The notes: generated by a model from the letters alone, not told the origin. A stretch of DNA of 38,968 nt from UBA1181 sp045601045 (GCA_045601045.1 JAZRZA010000061.1:1-38968), one strand, 5' to 3'. Shown: positions 9,727 to 17,161, numbered from the stretch's first letter. Translations and numbers: made by a program.

Positions 9727-11490
9727 ATGTACATCGAAAAGATCCAATCTCCAGCCGATTTGAAAGGACTGGACATCAAAGCGCTTAATATAGTTGCCGA
9801 CGAAACCCGCGCCGCAGTCATCAATCGCGTGAGCAAACATGGCGGACACGTCGGGCCCAACCTTGGTTTCGTGGAGGCCACCATCGCTCTCCATTATGTG
9901 TTTAACGCACCAGAGGACAAATTCGTATTCGACGTTTCCCACCAATGTTACCCTCATAAGGTGTTAACCGGACGCGCATCCGGATTCCTTGGCGACGTGG
10001 ACGACATGAACGCTATCAGCGGCTATTCATCACCTGCGGAGAGCCCCATTTACGACAACTTCGAGGTAGGCCACACCTCCACCTCCATCAGCCTTGCCAC
10101 CGGTTTACAAAAGGCTCGTGACATCAAAGGGACACACGAGAACATCATCGCGATCATCGGCGATGGATCACTTTCCGGAGGCGAAGCATTCGAAGGGCTT
10201 GACGAGGCTTCGGAACTTGGCACAGGAATCATCATTGTCGTCAACGATAATGAGATGTCTATCGCGGAAAACCATGGAGGCATCTACAAGAACCTCCGCG
10301 CTTTGAGAGAATCAAACGGAAAATGCGAGCACAACTGGTTTAAGGCATGGGGCTTCGAATACAAGTACCTTGAGGAGGGAAACGACATAGAGAAATTGAT
10401 CGGACTATTCCAATCCGTCAAAGACACGGACCAACCTACCGTAGTGCATATCCACACGGAGAAAGGCCACGGATTCAAACCAGCTGTAGAGGACAAGGAA
10501 TCTTGGCACTGGGGTGCACCGTTCAATCCAATCGACGGTTCTCGTCCAACGGGACCTGCAATGGAGAATTACCAAGAATTGTTTAGCGACTGGATGCTTG
10601 CCGAGATGAAAAAAGATCCAACACTGATTGCAGTGACCGCAGGTACTCCGACAGCAGCGGGATTCACACTTGCCAAACGATTGGAAGCCGGCAAACAACA
10701 TATAGACATGGGTATCGCGGAGGAGCAGGCTGTCGCGATGGCGAGCGGTATGGCCAAAGGCGGATTGCGCCCAGTATGGACCGTTTACTCTACCTTCATC
10801 CAGCGTACCTACGACCAAATCGCACAGGATCTTTGCATCAATTCCAACCCTGCAGTCATCAATGTCATGTGGGGAGGTTGCGGCACCATGAACGACATCA
10901 CTCATATCTGTCTGTTCGACATTCCAATGTTGACAAGCATTCCGGGACTTATCTATCTCGCTCCGACCACATGCGAGGAATATTTTGCCATAATGAAGTG
11001 GGCCATCTTGCAGGACAAGAAACCTATCGCCATCCGTGTGCCTAGCAACGGTGTCATTCATACCAACGAGAAGATGGAGGCGGAATTCAGTTTTGAGCCG
11101 AAATACAAAGTGGCAAAGAGTGGCTCAAATGTTGCGATCATCGCAGCCGGCTCATTCTATCAGAAGGGAGAGAATGTGGTGAAGTTGCTAAAGGACAAAG
11201 GCATCGACGCTACCCTAATCAATCCACGCTATCTGAATGAGGTCGATGCTACCACGCTTGATACTTTGAAGGCGAACCACCAGCTTGTTGTGACACTTGA
11301 GGACGGATGCAAAGACGGAGGATTCGGCGAGCGGATCGCCTCTTACTACGGAACTTCCGACATAAAGGTACTTGTAGGTGGTATCAAGAAGGATCTGTAC
11401 GACCGCTTCGATGTTACAAAGCTACTATCAGACAACCGGCTGTTGGATGAGCAGATTGTGGAGGATGTTTTGGCGATTGTGAAGGGATGA
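9727..11490 (+). CDS. 1-deoxy-D-xylulose-5-phosphate synthase-like, transketolase-family enzyme
   Basis: This 587-residue thiamine-diphosphate enzyme is built like DXS. The N-terminal part has GGHVGPNLG and VSHQCYPHKVLTGR. The cofactor motif IGDGSLSGG is followed by VVNDNEMSIAENHGG. The pyrimidine-binding part has DMGIAEEQAVAMASG and YSTFIQRTYDQ. DXS makes 1-deoxyxylulose 5-phosphate from pyruvate and glyceraldehyde 3-phosphate for isoprenoids. However, this protein is shorter than typical DXS (about 620-640 residues) and has AEEQAV where DXS has AEQHAV. It may be a paralogue with changed donor or acceptor. The fold is certain; the reaction is not. Confidence 0.85.
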   Translation: MYIEKIQSPADLKGLDIKALNIVADETRAAVINRVSKHGGHVGPNLGFVEATIALHYVFNAPEDKFVFDVSHQCYPHKVLTGRASGFLGDVDDMNAISGYSSPAESPIYDNFEVGHTSTSISLATGLQKARDIKGTHENIIAIIGDGSLSGGEAFEGLDEASELGTGIIIVVNDNEMSIAENHGGIYKNLRALRESNGKCEHNWFKAWGFEYKYLEEGNDIEKLIGLFQSVKDTDQPTVVHIHTEKGHGFKPAVEDKESWHWGAPFNPIDGSRPTGPAMENYQELFSDWMLAEMKKDPTLIAVTAGTPTAAGFTLAKRLEAGKQHIDMGIAEEQAVAMASGMAKGGLRPVWTVYSTFIQRTYDQIAQDLCINSNPAVINVMWGGCGTMNDITHICLFDIPMLTSIPGLIYLAPTTCEEYFAIMKWAILQDKKPIAIRVPSNGVIHTNEKMEAEFSFEPKYKVAKSGSNVAIIAAGSFYQKGENVVKLLKDKGIDATLINPRYLNEVDATTLDTLKANHQLVVTLEDGCKDGGFGERIASYYGTSDIKVLVGGIKKDLYDRFDVTKLLSDNRLLDEQIVEDVLAIVKG

Positions 11491-11581
11491 TTGTGACGGA
11501 CCCCGAACCGTTAAATATTGCGCTAAAAAGTTTCACACCACAAATAGATTCGTATTTTGGAAAAAACATTATCTTTATGCG

Positions 11582-11612
11582 AAGATGTGCTGGCAATTAG
11601 TCAGCACATCTT
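11582..11612. terminator. Strong hairpin downstream of the DXS-like gene
   Basis: A perfect 11-bp stem (AAGATGTGCTG paired with CAGCACATCTT) closes a 9-base loop. No T-run follows on either strand, so it may be a processing or boundary hairpin rather than a classic intrinsic terminator. Confidence 0.5.
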
Positions 11613-11674
11613 ATAAAATAAATTGTTCAACCTCATTACACAAGAACATTATGAAAGTATTTATCTGAAGGAAT

Positions 11675-12049
11675 TATAGGACTTTAAAACATAGTAATAT
11701 TTTGTGATGACGAAAGAGGAAATTATAGGGAAACGAGACAAGAAAATTTGCTCTCATTTGGAAAATAGTTCTTTATGGAAAAAAAGTGTATTGCCAGAAA
11801 TAATCACTATAATGGCGGATATTCTCAAGTGTGGGTATAATGAAGTTTGGGATAAAACAATTATTGATTTTCAAGCTCTTTATAATGAGCAGGAAAGAGA
11901 GTGGTTCAAAGAGATTTGGTTTAAATCCGCTTTAGAAAACGAAGAAATCAGTGACATCACTCAAATTGATCACATAGAAATCAAATATCCATGTGATTTA
12001 GAAATTGTAAAAGATTTAACATATAAGAAAGTATAGGACTTTAAAACAT
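11675..12049. repeat. 18-bp perfect direct repeats flanking an AT-rich gene
   Basis: TATAGGACTTTAAAACAT occurs at 11675-11692 and again at 12032-12049. The copies bracket the small orphan gene, and its stop codon falls inside the second copy. This suggests a duplicated or inserted gene cassette. Confidence 0.75.
11707..12036 (+). CDS. Small hypothetical protein, AT-rich orphan
   Basis: The 109-residue product starts MTKEEIIGKR. A GTG one codon earlier (11704) is the alternative start. I do not recognise a family. The sequence looks helical and soluble, with several tryptophans (LWKKS, EVWDKT, REWFKEIWF) and an acidic second half. There is no signal peptide or membrane segment. The gene is visibly more AT-rich than the DXS-like gene before it and lies between 18-bp direct repeats, which points to recent acquisition. 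The frame just upstream (ending at 11679) reads ITQEHYESIYLKEL before a stop inside the first repeat. That could be the tail of a lost paralogue. Confidence 0.6.
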   Translation: MTKEEIIGKRDKKICSHLENSSLWKKSVLPEIITIMADILKCGYNEVWDKTIIDFQALYNEQEREWFKEIWFKSALENEEISDITQIDHIEIKYPCDLEIVKDLTYKKV

Positions 12050-12069
12050 GACAATAGGTGGCAATTATA

Positions 12070-12162
12070 AGAAGCTGTTTAAAAATTTACGAAAAAGTTT
12101 CAATTAAAACACCCTATAAAGCCTCACTTAAAAATCTTCAATAAAAAATTTAAACGGCTTCT
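12070..12162. repeat. Short inverted-repeat (MITE-like) element
   Basis: AGAAGCTGTTTAAA (12070-12083) is matched at 13 of 14 positions by the reverse complement of 12149-12162. The 93-bp AT-rich interval contains no gene. The structure resembles a miniature inverted-repeat element, but no clear target-site duplication is visible. Confidence 0.45.
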
Positions 12163-12233
12163 AAAATGTCACAATCCTAAAAAAAGGTTATATCTTCCCC
12201 TGTTTAGGTATGCGAAAGTATTGATAATGTGAA

Positions 12234-12241
12234 TAAATTTG
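12234..12241 (+). promoter_or_regulatory. -7 element of the AraC regulator gene
   Basis: TAAATTTG matches TAnnTTTG 22 bases before the start codon. The -33 element is not clear. Confidence 0.45.
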
Positions 12242-12263
12242 CGTTGTAAATTACATTGAAGTA

Positions 12264-13151
12264 ATGCAAGAAATACGTTTAGATACTATTCAGCAGTTCA
12301 ACGACTACAACGGGAAGGAGACGCTTCATCCCCTTGTAAGCGTCATCCGTGTGGAGAGCACGGAACATATCAAGGAATGTGTAATGCACTACGGCCTATA
12401 TGCTATCTATTTGAAGGAGAATAAAGGCTGTAAGCTATCGTATGGACGTACTCCCTACGATTTTGACGAGATGACGGTGACTAGTTTCGCGCCAGGGCAA
12501 TCGATCATAGTTCAGCCCAATCCGGATGTGCCATTTGCCAAATACACGGCGTTAGTTTTCCACCCGGATTTTCTAAACCGCACGTCGCTCGGCAAAAACA
12601 TCAGTAGATATGAGTTTTTCGACTACACCTCCAACGAGGCGCTTCACCTTTCGTCGCAGGAAATAGAGATATTCCGTGGCGTATTGGCGTTGATCCAGCA
12701 GGAGTTGCAACACCCTATCGACAAACACACGCGAGAGTTGATAGTCAGCAACATAGAACTGCTTTTGAACTATCTTCTCCGCTTCTACGACCGCCAGTTT
12801 ATCACCCGCGAGGAGATCAACCACTCCGTTGTGAAGAAATTCATATCTTTACTTGACGAATATATTACTACCAAAGCCGATACGGAAGGCCTGCCAACCG
12901 TGGCTTATTTCGCCGACAAGTGTTGCCTTTCAACAGGCTATTTCGGCACATTGGTAAAGACAGAGACCGGGCGTACGGCCAAAGACCTCATCAATGAAAG
13001 GATTCTTGCGAAAGCCAAGGAGTTACTACAATCCGAGACTTCATCGGTGAGCCAGGTGAGCCAGCAACTTGGTTTTGAATACCCGCAACATTTCGTCCGC
13101 TTCTTCAAAGGCCTGACAGGAAAGACGCCGAACCAGTGGCGAGCAGCTTAA
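12264..13151 (+). CDS. AraC-family transcriptional regulator
   Basis: This 295-residue regulator has an N-terminal sensing region (about 1-185) and a C-terminal double helix-turn-helix (about 195-295). The second helix-turn-helix shows the family signature in SQVSQQLGFEYPQHFVRFFKGLTGKTPNQWR. It is followed after 46 bases by a flavodoxin-family gene in the same direction, so that gene is the likely first target. Regulators of this layout next to flavodoxins and hydrolases usually respond to electrophiles, quinones or similar stress. The inducer here is unknown. Confidence 0.88.
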   Translation: MQEIRLDTIQQFNDYNGKETLHPLVSVIRVESTEHIKECVMHYGLYAIYLKENKGCKLSYGRTPYDFDEMTVTSFAPGQSIIVQPNPDVPFAKYTALVFHPDFLNRTSLGKNISRYEFFDYTSNEALHLSSQEIEIFRGVLALIQQELQHPIDKHTRELIVSNIELLLNYLLRFYDRQFITREEINHSVVKKFISLLDEYITTKADTEGLPTVAYFADKCCLSTGYFGTLVKTETGRTAKDLINERILAKAKELLQSETSSVSQVSQQLGFEYPQHFVRFFKGLTGKTPNQWRAA

Positions 13152-13168
13152 TATCAAACAGAATTAAT

Positions 13169-13186
13169 CCAATACCAATTGAATAA
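13169..13186 (+). promoter_or_regulatory. Candidate AraC binding motif upstream of the flavodoxin gene
   Basis: CCAATACCAAT is followed directly by TGAATAA. A close match, CCAACACCAAT at 15760-15770 with TTGAATAA at 15790-15797, precedes the lipoprotein hydrolase gene. The shared motif may mark one regulon. Confidence 0.3.
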
Positions 13187-13197
13187 AAATTGAAAAC

Positions 13198-13734
13198 ATG
13201 AAAAGAATAGTTGTCATCTCCACCAGTTTACGCGCCCACTCCAACTCCGACGCTTTGGCCAACGAGTTTATCCGTGGCGCACAGGATGCAGGCCATACCG
13301 TAGAGAAGATTTCTCTCGTCGACAAGAACATACAGTTCTGCAAGGGATGTCTCGCTTGCCAGAAATTGGGCAAATGTGTCATCAAGGATGATGTGAATGA
13401 CATCATGGCAAAAGTGCTGAATGCCGACGTCGTTGTTTGGGCAACGCCTATCTACTACTACGAGATGAGTGGACAGATGAAGACGCTGATTGACCGTATG
13501 AACGCCATGTACTCTCAAGATTACAAGTTCCGCGACGTTTACATGCTCACTACAGCGGCAGAGGACGAGGAGTTTGTGCCTAAACGTGCGGAAGCAGGAT
13601 TGACAGGTTGGATCGACTGCTATCCAGAGTCAAGGCTTGCCGCTACCCTATTCTGCGGCGGTGTGAACGACCCGCATGACATCGAAGGCAACGCCAAATT
13701 GCAGGCGGCATACGAGATGGGTAAAAACGCATGA
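13198..13734 (+). CDS. NADPH-dependent FMN reductase / flavodoxin-family oxidoreductase
   Basis: This 178-residue flavoprotein begins with the FMN-phosphate loop STSLRAHSNSDALANEF. It carries the cysteine segment CKGCLACQKLGKC (about residues 58-70) and the conserved ATPIYYYEMSGQMKTLIDRMNA. Members of this iron-sulfur-flavoprotein-like group reduce quinones, metals or other electrophiles with NAD(P)H. The spaced cysteines could hold an Fe-S cluster or be redox-active. It is adjacent to and probably controlled by the AraC gene. Its 3' end runs straight into gene fragments (13733 onward), so the operon has probably been broken there. Confidence 0.88.
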   Translation: MKRIVVISTSLRAHSNSDALANEFIRGAQDAGHTVEKISLVDKNIQFCKGCLACQKLGKCVIKDDVNDIMAKVLNADVVVWATPIYYYEMSGQMKTLIDRMNAMYSQDYKFRDVYMLTTAAEDEEFVPKRAEAGLTGWIDCYPESRLAATLFCGGVNDPHDIEGNAKLQAAYEMGKNA

Positions 13735-13882
13735 TGGCAATGAAATAATTACTGTAGAACAATTCAGAAAACACATGGCAGATGGGCTTCCTGTCGAATT
13801 ACGCAAGCTCCTTGCTGAGCTTTGGGGGCATGAAGTTCCAGAGAGCATTGGCATGTTTCCTCCTTTTATCAAGAACGTATGA
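13733..13882 (+). pseudogene. Orphan C-terminal fragment of an unrecognised gene
   Basis: The frame from 13733 to the stop at 13880-13882 reads like real protein (ITVEQFRKHMADGLPVEL, then LWGHEVPESIGMFPPF) but overlaps the flavodoxin stop codon and has no start of its own. I do not recognise the family. Its stop overlaps the ATG of the next fragment. Confidence 0.45.
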
Positions 13883-13962
13883 TAATTTGGAATCCCTGGC
13901 ACGGTTGCCATAAGATCAGCGAAGGTTGTCAGCATTGCTATTATCCGTCATGGCAAGCATAA
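13879..13962 (+). pseudogene. N-terminal stump of a DUF5131 (phage Gp37/Gp68-like) gene
   Basis: The 27 codons read MIIWNPWHGCHKISEGCQHC and then stop shortly after. The W-N-P-W-H-G-C-H-K-I-S-x-G-C-x-x-C-Y pattern is the cysteine-rich start of DUF5131, a radical-SAM-like family found in phages and accessory DNA and normally over 200 residues. The remainder is missing. Confidence 0.6.
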
Positions 13963-14074
13963 GCTCCTGCATCAAACACCATGGTATGATGAAGAGGGTA
14001 ATGTGGCTGGATTGATTGAGTTGGCCATCGACCTGCCTAACCAGATGCCTGTTTTCAATAGAGACAATCAGTAA
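13946..14074 (+). pseudogene. C-terminal fragment of a PAS-domain-type protein
   Basis: In a different frame from the DUF5131 stump, bases 13946-14074 read HGKHKLLHQTPWYDEEGNVA and continue GLIELAIDLPNQMPVF to a stop. The 'HQ(T/S)PWY..G...GLVE...LP..MP' pattern resembles the end of PAS-type sensor proteins of Bacteroidales. No start codon or upstream part is present. Confidence 0.45.
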
Positions 14075-14083
14075 TATCATAAG

Positions 14084-14146
14084 ATTACATTATTTCGAAT
14101 ATAAAAATGTTAAAGTTGAGTTAAACTATATTCGTTATAATGTAAT
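14084..14146. promoter_or_regulatory. Large inverted-repeat operator of the hipBST module
   Basis: Two 20-bp arms at 14084-14103 and 14127-14146 are inverted copies of each other, differing at about two positions. The shared core is ATTACATTAT...GAATATA and its complement. They are 23 bases apart, with centres 43 bp apart, about four helical turns, so two HipB dimers could bind the same DNA face. The right arm covers the expected -33 region of the promoter. Confidence 0.7.
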
Positions 14147-14161
14147 TTTCTTTTTTGTTCG

Positions 14162-14169
14162 TACTTTTG
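14162..14169 (+). promoter_or_regulatory. -7 element of the hipBST promoter
   Basis: TACTTTTG matches TAnnTTTG 29 bases before the hipB start. The -33 region falls in the right arm of the inverted repeat, which fits autorepression by HipB. Confidence 0.6.
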
Positions 14170-14198
14170 CATGCGAAAGAATATAAAATTACCACATT

Positions 14199-14402
14199 AT
14201 GGCACGAACAAGTTTATCGAATACCGTCAAGAACCTCCGCAAGGAGTTCGGCATGACTCAGGAAGATCTCGCCCTTAAATCGGGTGTAGGCCTCAACTTC
14301 ATACGCAATCTTGAGCAAGGGAAGGCAACGCTTCGCATGGATAAGGTGAACCAGTTGCTCGACCTGTTTAATTATGAGTTGAAGGCAATGCCAAAAGATT
14401 GA
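14199..14402 (+). CDS. hipB: HipB-like XRE-family antitoxin/repressor
   Basis: This 67-residue protein is almost entirely one XRE helix-turn-helix: VKNLRKEFGMTQEDLALKSG, followed by VGLNFIRNLEQGK. It is the first gene of a three-gene set, six bases before hipS. In HipBST modules HipB binds the promoter and represses the operon. The long inverted repeat upstream fits that role. The length is normal for the family. Confidence 0.85.
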   Translation: MARTSLSNTVKNLRKEFGMTQEDLALKSGVGLNFIRNLEQGKATLRMDKVNQLLDLFNYELKAMPKD

Positions 14403-14408
14403 TAGCGT

Positions 14409-14747
14409 ATGGTACTGAGACAAGCAAAAGTATATTATAAGGAGCAATTAGTAGGATTGCTATCCGAAGTGGATAGCGGTTATGAGTTTGTGTATCTGCC
14501 AGAGTATCTTGCATCTGAAGGTGCAAGAGCAGTAAGCCTGACGCTGCCATTGCAGGAAGAGCCATACACTTGCAATGTGCTGTTTCCCTTCTTTGATGGC
14601 TTGATTCCTGAAGGTTGGCTTTTGGACGTGGCAATTCGCAACACCGACATCAGCGTACTCGACCGCATGTCATTGCTCTTGCTCTGTTGCAAAGATTGTA
14701 TCGGAGCGGTGAGTGTCATTGAAAGAAAGGAGGCTAGCCATGTGTAA
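14409..14747 (+). CDS. hipS: HipS-like small antitoxin (HipA N-terminal domain)
   Basis: This 112-residue protein corresponds to the N-terminal subdomain of HipA, with VYYKEQLVGLLSEVDSGYEFVY followed by LTLPL and FPFFDGLIPEGWLLD. In two-gene HipBA systems this domain is part of the kinase. In HipBST it is a separate protein and acts as the antitoxin. Its stop codon overlaps the start of hipT by eight bases, so the two are translationally coupled. A HipBST system was described in E. coli O127; this assignment is by architecture. Confidence 0.82.
   Translation: MVLRQAKVYYKEQLVGLLSEVDSGYEFVYLPEYLASEGARAVSLTLPLQEEPYTCNVLFPFFDGLIPEGWLLDVAIRNTDISVLDRMSLLLLCCKDCIGAVSVIERKEASHV
14726..14733 (+). promoter_or_regulatory. 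Shine-Dalgarno site that sets the hipT start
   Basis: AAAGGAGG lies six bases before the ATG at 14740. It supports that start over an in-frame upstream one (14713) and is unusual here, since most genes in this window lack a Shine-Dalgarno site. Confidence 0.65.
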
Positions 14748-15672
14748 ATGCCTGTTTTGCTACCGTCCACTTAATGCGGGGGAGATAGATTTCCACCCTA
14801 CATGTTCCAAGAAATACTTCGGCACGAAGGAGGTTCCATCACTTGACTATACACTCAAGGAGATTGACTCGTTGGCATCGCAAGTCATTGAGGAACAAAC
14901 CTCCCTGACTGGTGTTCAACCAAAGTTGTCGCTTCACCTGAACAAGCATGAAGGAAGCCAGCGACTCACTATCGTTGGACTTTGGGGAGGGTTTATCATG
15001 AAGCCGCAAACGGAAATGTATCCCCAGTTACCTGAAGTTGAAGACCTCACGATGCACCTTGCAGAAGTGGCAAAGATTGATGTAGTGCCTCACACCCTAA
15101 TGCGAATGGCAGATGATTCGCTTTGCTATGTCACGAAACGTATCGACCGAACATCGAAAGGCGAAAAAATTGCGATGGAAGATTTCTGTCAACTGACTGA
15201 ACGCCAGACGGAATACAAGTACAAGAGCTCGTATGAAGCCATAGGTAAGGCGATCCTGCGCTATTCGTCTGTACCCAAAATGGATCTGACCAACTTCATG
15301 GAAGTACTGCTGTTCTCATGGATTGTGGGCAACAACGACATGCACCTCAAGAACTTCTCGCTCTACGAGCCCAAGGAAGGCAAGCCACGCCTCACTCCTG
15401 CATACGACATGCTCAATGCTGCCATCGTTAATCCTCGAGACAAAGAGGAACTTGCCCTCACGCTCAATGGCAAGAGATCGAAGATAAAGGCAGATGATTT
15501 CATCAAAACCGCCACAACTCTCGGTTTGCCAGAAAACGTAATGTCAAATCTCTTCGCAAAGTACAAGGCTCTGGAAGAGAAATTTATCACATGCATAAAG
15601 GATTCATTCCTAACGGAAGCGTTGAAAGATGCATATATGGAGTTGATTAGCAGAAGGATTGAGAAGTTGTAA
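14740..15672 (+). CDS. hipT: HipT-like toxin kinase
   Basis: This 310-residue HipA-fold serine/threonine kinase is the likely toxin. The N-terminus has a cysteine/histidine cluster (C2, C4, C7, H19, C22) resembling a small metal-binding knob. The regulatory loop is TSLTGVQPKLSLH with S55 and T57. The catalytic lysine is probably K88 in GGFIMKPQ. The catalytic loop is NNDMHLKNFS (D200, N205), and the metal-binding aspartate is D223 in AYDMLNA. HipA-type kinases phosphorylate aminoacyl-tRNA synthetases and halt translation; E. coli HipT acts on TrpS. The target here is not predictable. HipS and HipB are encoded just upstream. Confidence 0.85.
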   Translation: MCKCLFCYRPLNAGEIDFHPTCSKKYFGTKEVPSLDYTLKEIDSLASQVIEEQTSLTGVQPKLSLHLNKHEGSQRLTIVGLWGGFIMKPQTEMYPQLPEVEDLTMHLAEVAKIDVVPHTLMRMADDSLCYVTKRIDRTSKGEKIAMEDFCQLTERQTEYKYKSSYEAIGKAILRYSSVPKMDLTNFMEVLLFSWIVGNNDMHLKNFSLYEPKEGKPRLTPAYDMLNAAIVNPRDKEELALTLNGKRSKIKADDFIKTATTLGLPENVMSNLFAKYKALEEKFITCIKDSFLTEALKDAYMELISRRIEKL

Positions 15673-15823
15673 TATAAATATTCCAGACACAAACCGAATG
15701 GCCAGTTCACAAGAATAAATCCTAAAAATTGGTTATCCTTCCTAATTTTCAGGTATATCCCAACACCAATAATATGAGTAATATTGCAGTTGAATAATCA
15801 ATTACAATTCAAGGAAGTCAGTC

Positions 15824-16927
15824 ATGAAACAATTATTTATCCTTACGCTCTCGGCAATTTTACTTAGTGCTTGCGCACAAAACAAGACAACAGAAGAGAA
15901 CAGACCAAACACCTCCACAACTCAGGAATGGGACAAGACCTTTCCGTTGAGTGAAAAGGTAAATCATGAAAAAATCACGTTCAAGACTCAATACGGATTT
16001 ACCCTTGCGGCAGATCTCTACGTACCCAAGACTGCCCATGGCAAAATGAAGGCCATTGCCGTTAGTGGTCCTTTCGGAGCCATCAAAGAACAATGTTCTG
16101 GCCTATACGCCATGACCTTGGCCGAGCTCGGTTTCGTCACCCTCGCATTTGACCCTTCATTTACGGGTGAGTCATCCGGAGAACCTCGTCGTACGGCATC
16201 GCCCGACATCAACACCGAGGATTTTCTTGCCGCGATCGACTATCTCGCAATGCGCGAAGATGTAGATGCAGAGAAGATTGGTGTCATTGGCATCTGCGGC
16301 TGGGGAGGTATTGCCCTCAATGCAGCCGCTGTCGATCCGCGCATCAAGGCAACTGCCGCCATGACCATGTACGACATGAGTCGTGTGAATGGCAATGGTT
16401 ATTACGATGAGTTCAACAACGAAGAGGCACGTTTTTCGACTCGAAAAGCACTTGCCGATGAACGCATCAAGGCGATCCAAAGCGGGAAGACAACTCCTGG
16501 TGGTGGCGTTGTTGACCCATTGCCAGAGGATGCTCCTCAGTTCGTAAAGGATTATTACGACTATTACAAGACGCCACGCGGTTACCACGCTCGTTCCGGC
16601 AACTCAAACGATGGATGGCACACCTTCGGTTGTCAGGCATACGCCAACACACGATTCCTTTACTACATCAATGAGATACGCAGTGCCGTACTCATCGTTC
16701 ACGGAGAAAAGGCTCACTCACGCTACTTCGGCGAGAACGCTTACGAGTACATGATGACTGGCAAAGCGGAAGGTTATGACGCTGTACGTAAGCCTAATCC
16801 CGTACCAGAGAACAAGGAACTTCTCATCATCCCAGGTGCCAGCCATTGCGACCTTTATGACGGAGGAAAAGATAAGGTTATTCCTTGGGGAAAATTGGCA
16901 TCTTTCTTTAACGAAAACATGAAGTAA
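15824..16927 (+). CDS. Lipoprotein alpha/beta hydrolase with a cysteine at the nucleophile elbow
   Basis: This 367-residue exported protein has a clear lipobox, LLSAC, with Cys17 as lipid anchor. The hydrolase fold is typical of the dienelactone-hydrolase / S15-like group. The elbow reads GVIGICGWGG, with Cys158 where serine esterases have serine. The likely catalytic histidine is in IPGASHCDLYDGG near the C-terminus. Substrate unknown. It lies between the hipBST module and the lipoprotein flavodoxin and shares a candidate AraC motif with the flavodoxin at 13198. It was probably part of the same stress cluster before hipBST and the fragments came between. Confidence 0.85.
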   Translation: MKQLFILTLSAILLSACAQNKTTEENRPNTSTTQEWDKTFPLSEKVNHEKITFKTQYGFTLAADLYVPKTAHGKMKAIAVSGPFGAIKEQCSGLYAMTLAELGFVTLAFDPSFTGESSGEPRRTASPDINTEDFLAAIDYLAMREDVDAEKIGVIGICGWGGIALNAAAVDPRIKATAAMTMYDMSRVNGNGYYDEFNNEEARFSTRKALADERIKAIQSGKTTPGGGVVDPLPEDAPQFVKDYYDYYKTPRGYHARSGNSNDGWHTFGCQAYANTRFLYYINEIRSAVLIVHGEKAHSRYFGENAYEYMMTGKAEGYDAVRKPNPVPENKELLIIPGASHCDLYDGGKDKVIPWGKLASFFNENMK

Positions 16928-17050
16928 TCAACGGTTTGGCAGGAAAGAGACTGAACCAATGGAGAGTGGCTAAGTTCATTAAAAAATTGATATGCCAATG
17001 AAAGTGACAATAAAAATCGCTAATTTTCAACAAGGCAAAATAATGAATCT

Positions 17051-17161
17051 ATGAAACATATACTTTCAACCCTTTTAATTTTATTGGCAATGACAATATC
17101 CGTTTCCGCACAATCATTATCCACACGTCAAAAACATTTGGCAACGATCGCCAGTGACTGA
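17051..17161 (+). pseudogene. Stump of a carboxymuconolactone decarboxylase-like gene
   Basis: The 36 codons encode a signal peptide (MKHILSTLLILLAMTISVSA) followed by QSLSTRQKHLATIASD and a stop. Exported CMD-family proteins of Bacteroidales begin with the same type of leader and an 'LS.RQ..L..IA' segment and then continue for more than 100 residues. The rest is absent. Such genes often sit beside AraC, flavodoxin and hydrolase genes, as here. Confidence 0.5.

Noticed and set aside
10405..11061. A 218-residue minus-strand frame
   Set aside because: It is antisense to the DXS-like gene and shows no family features.
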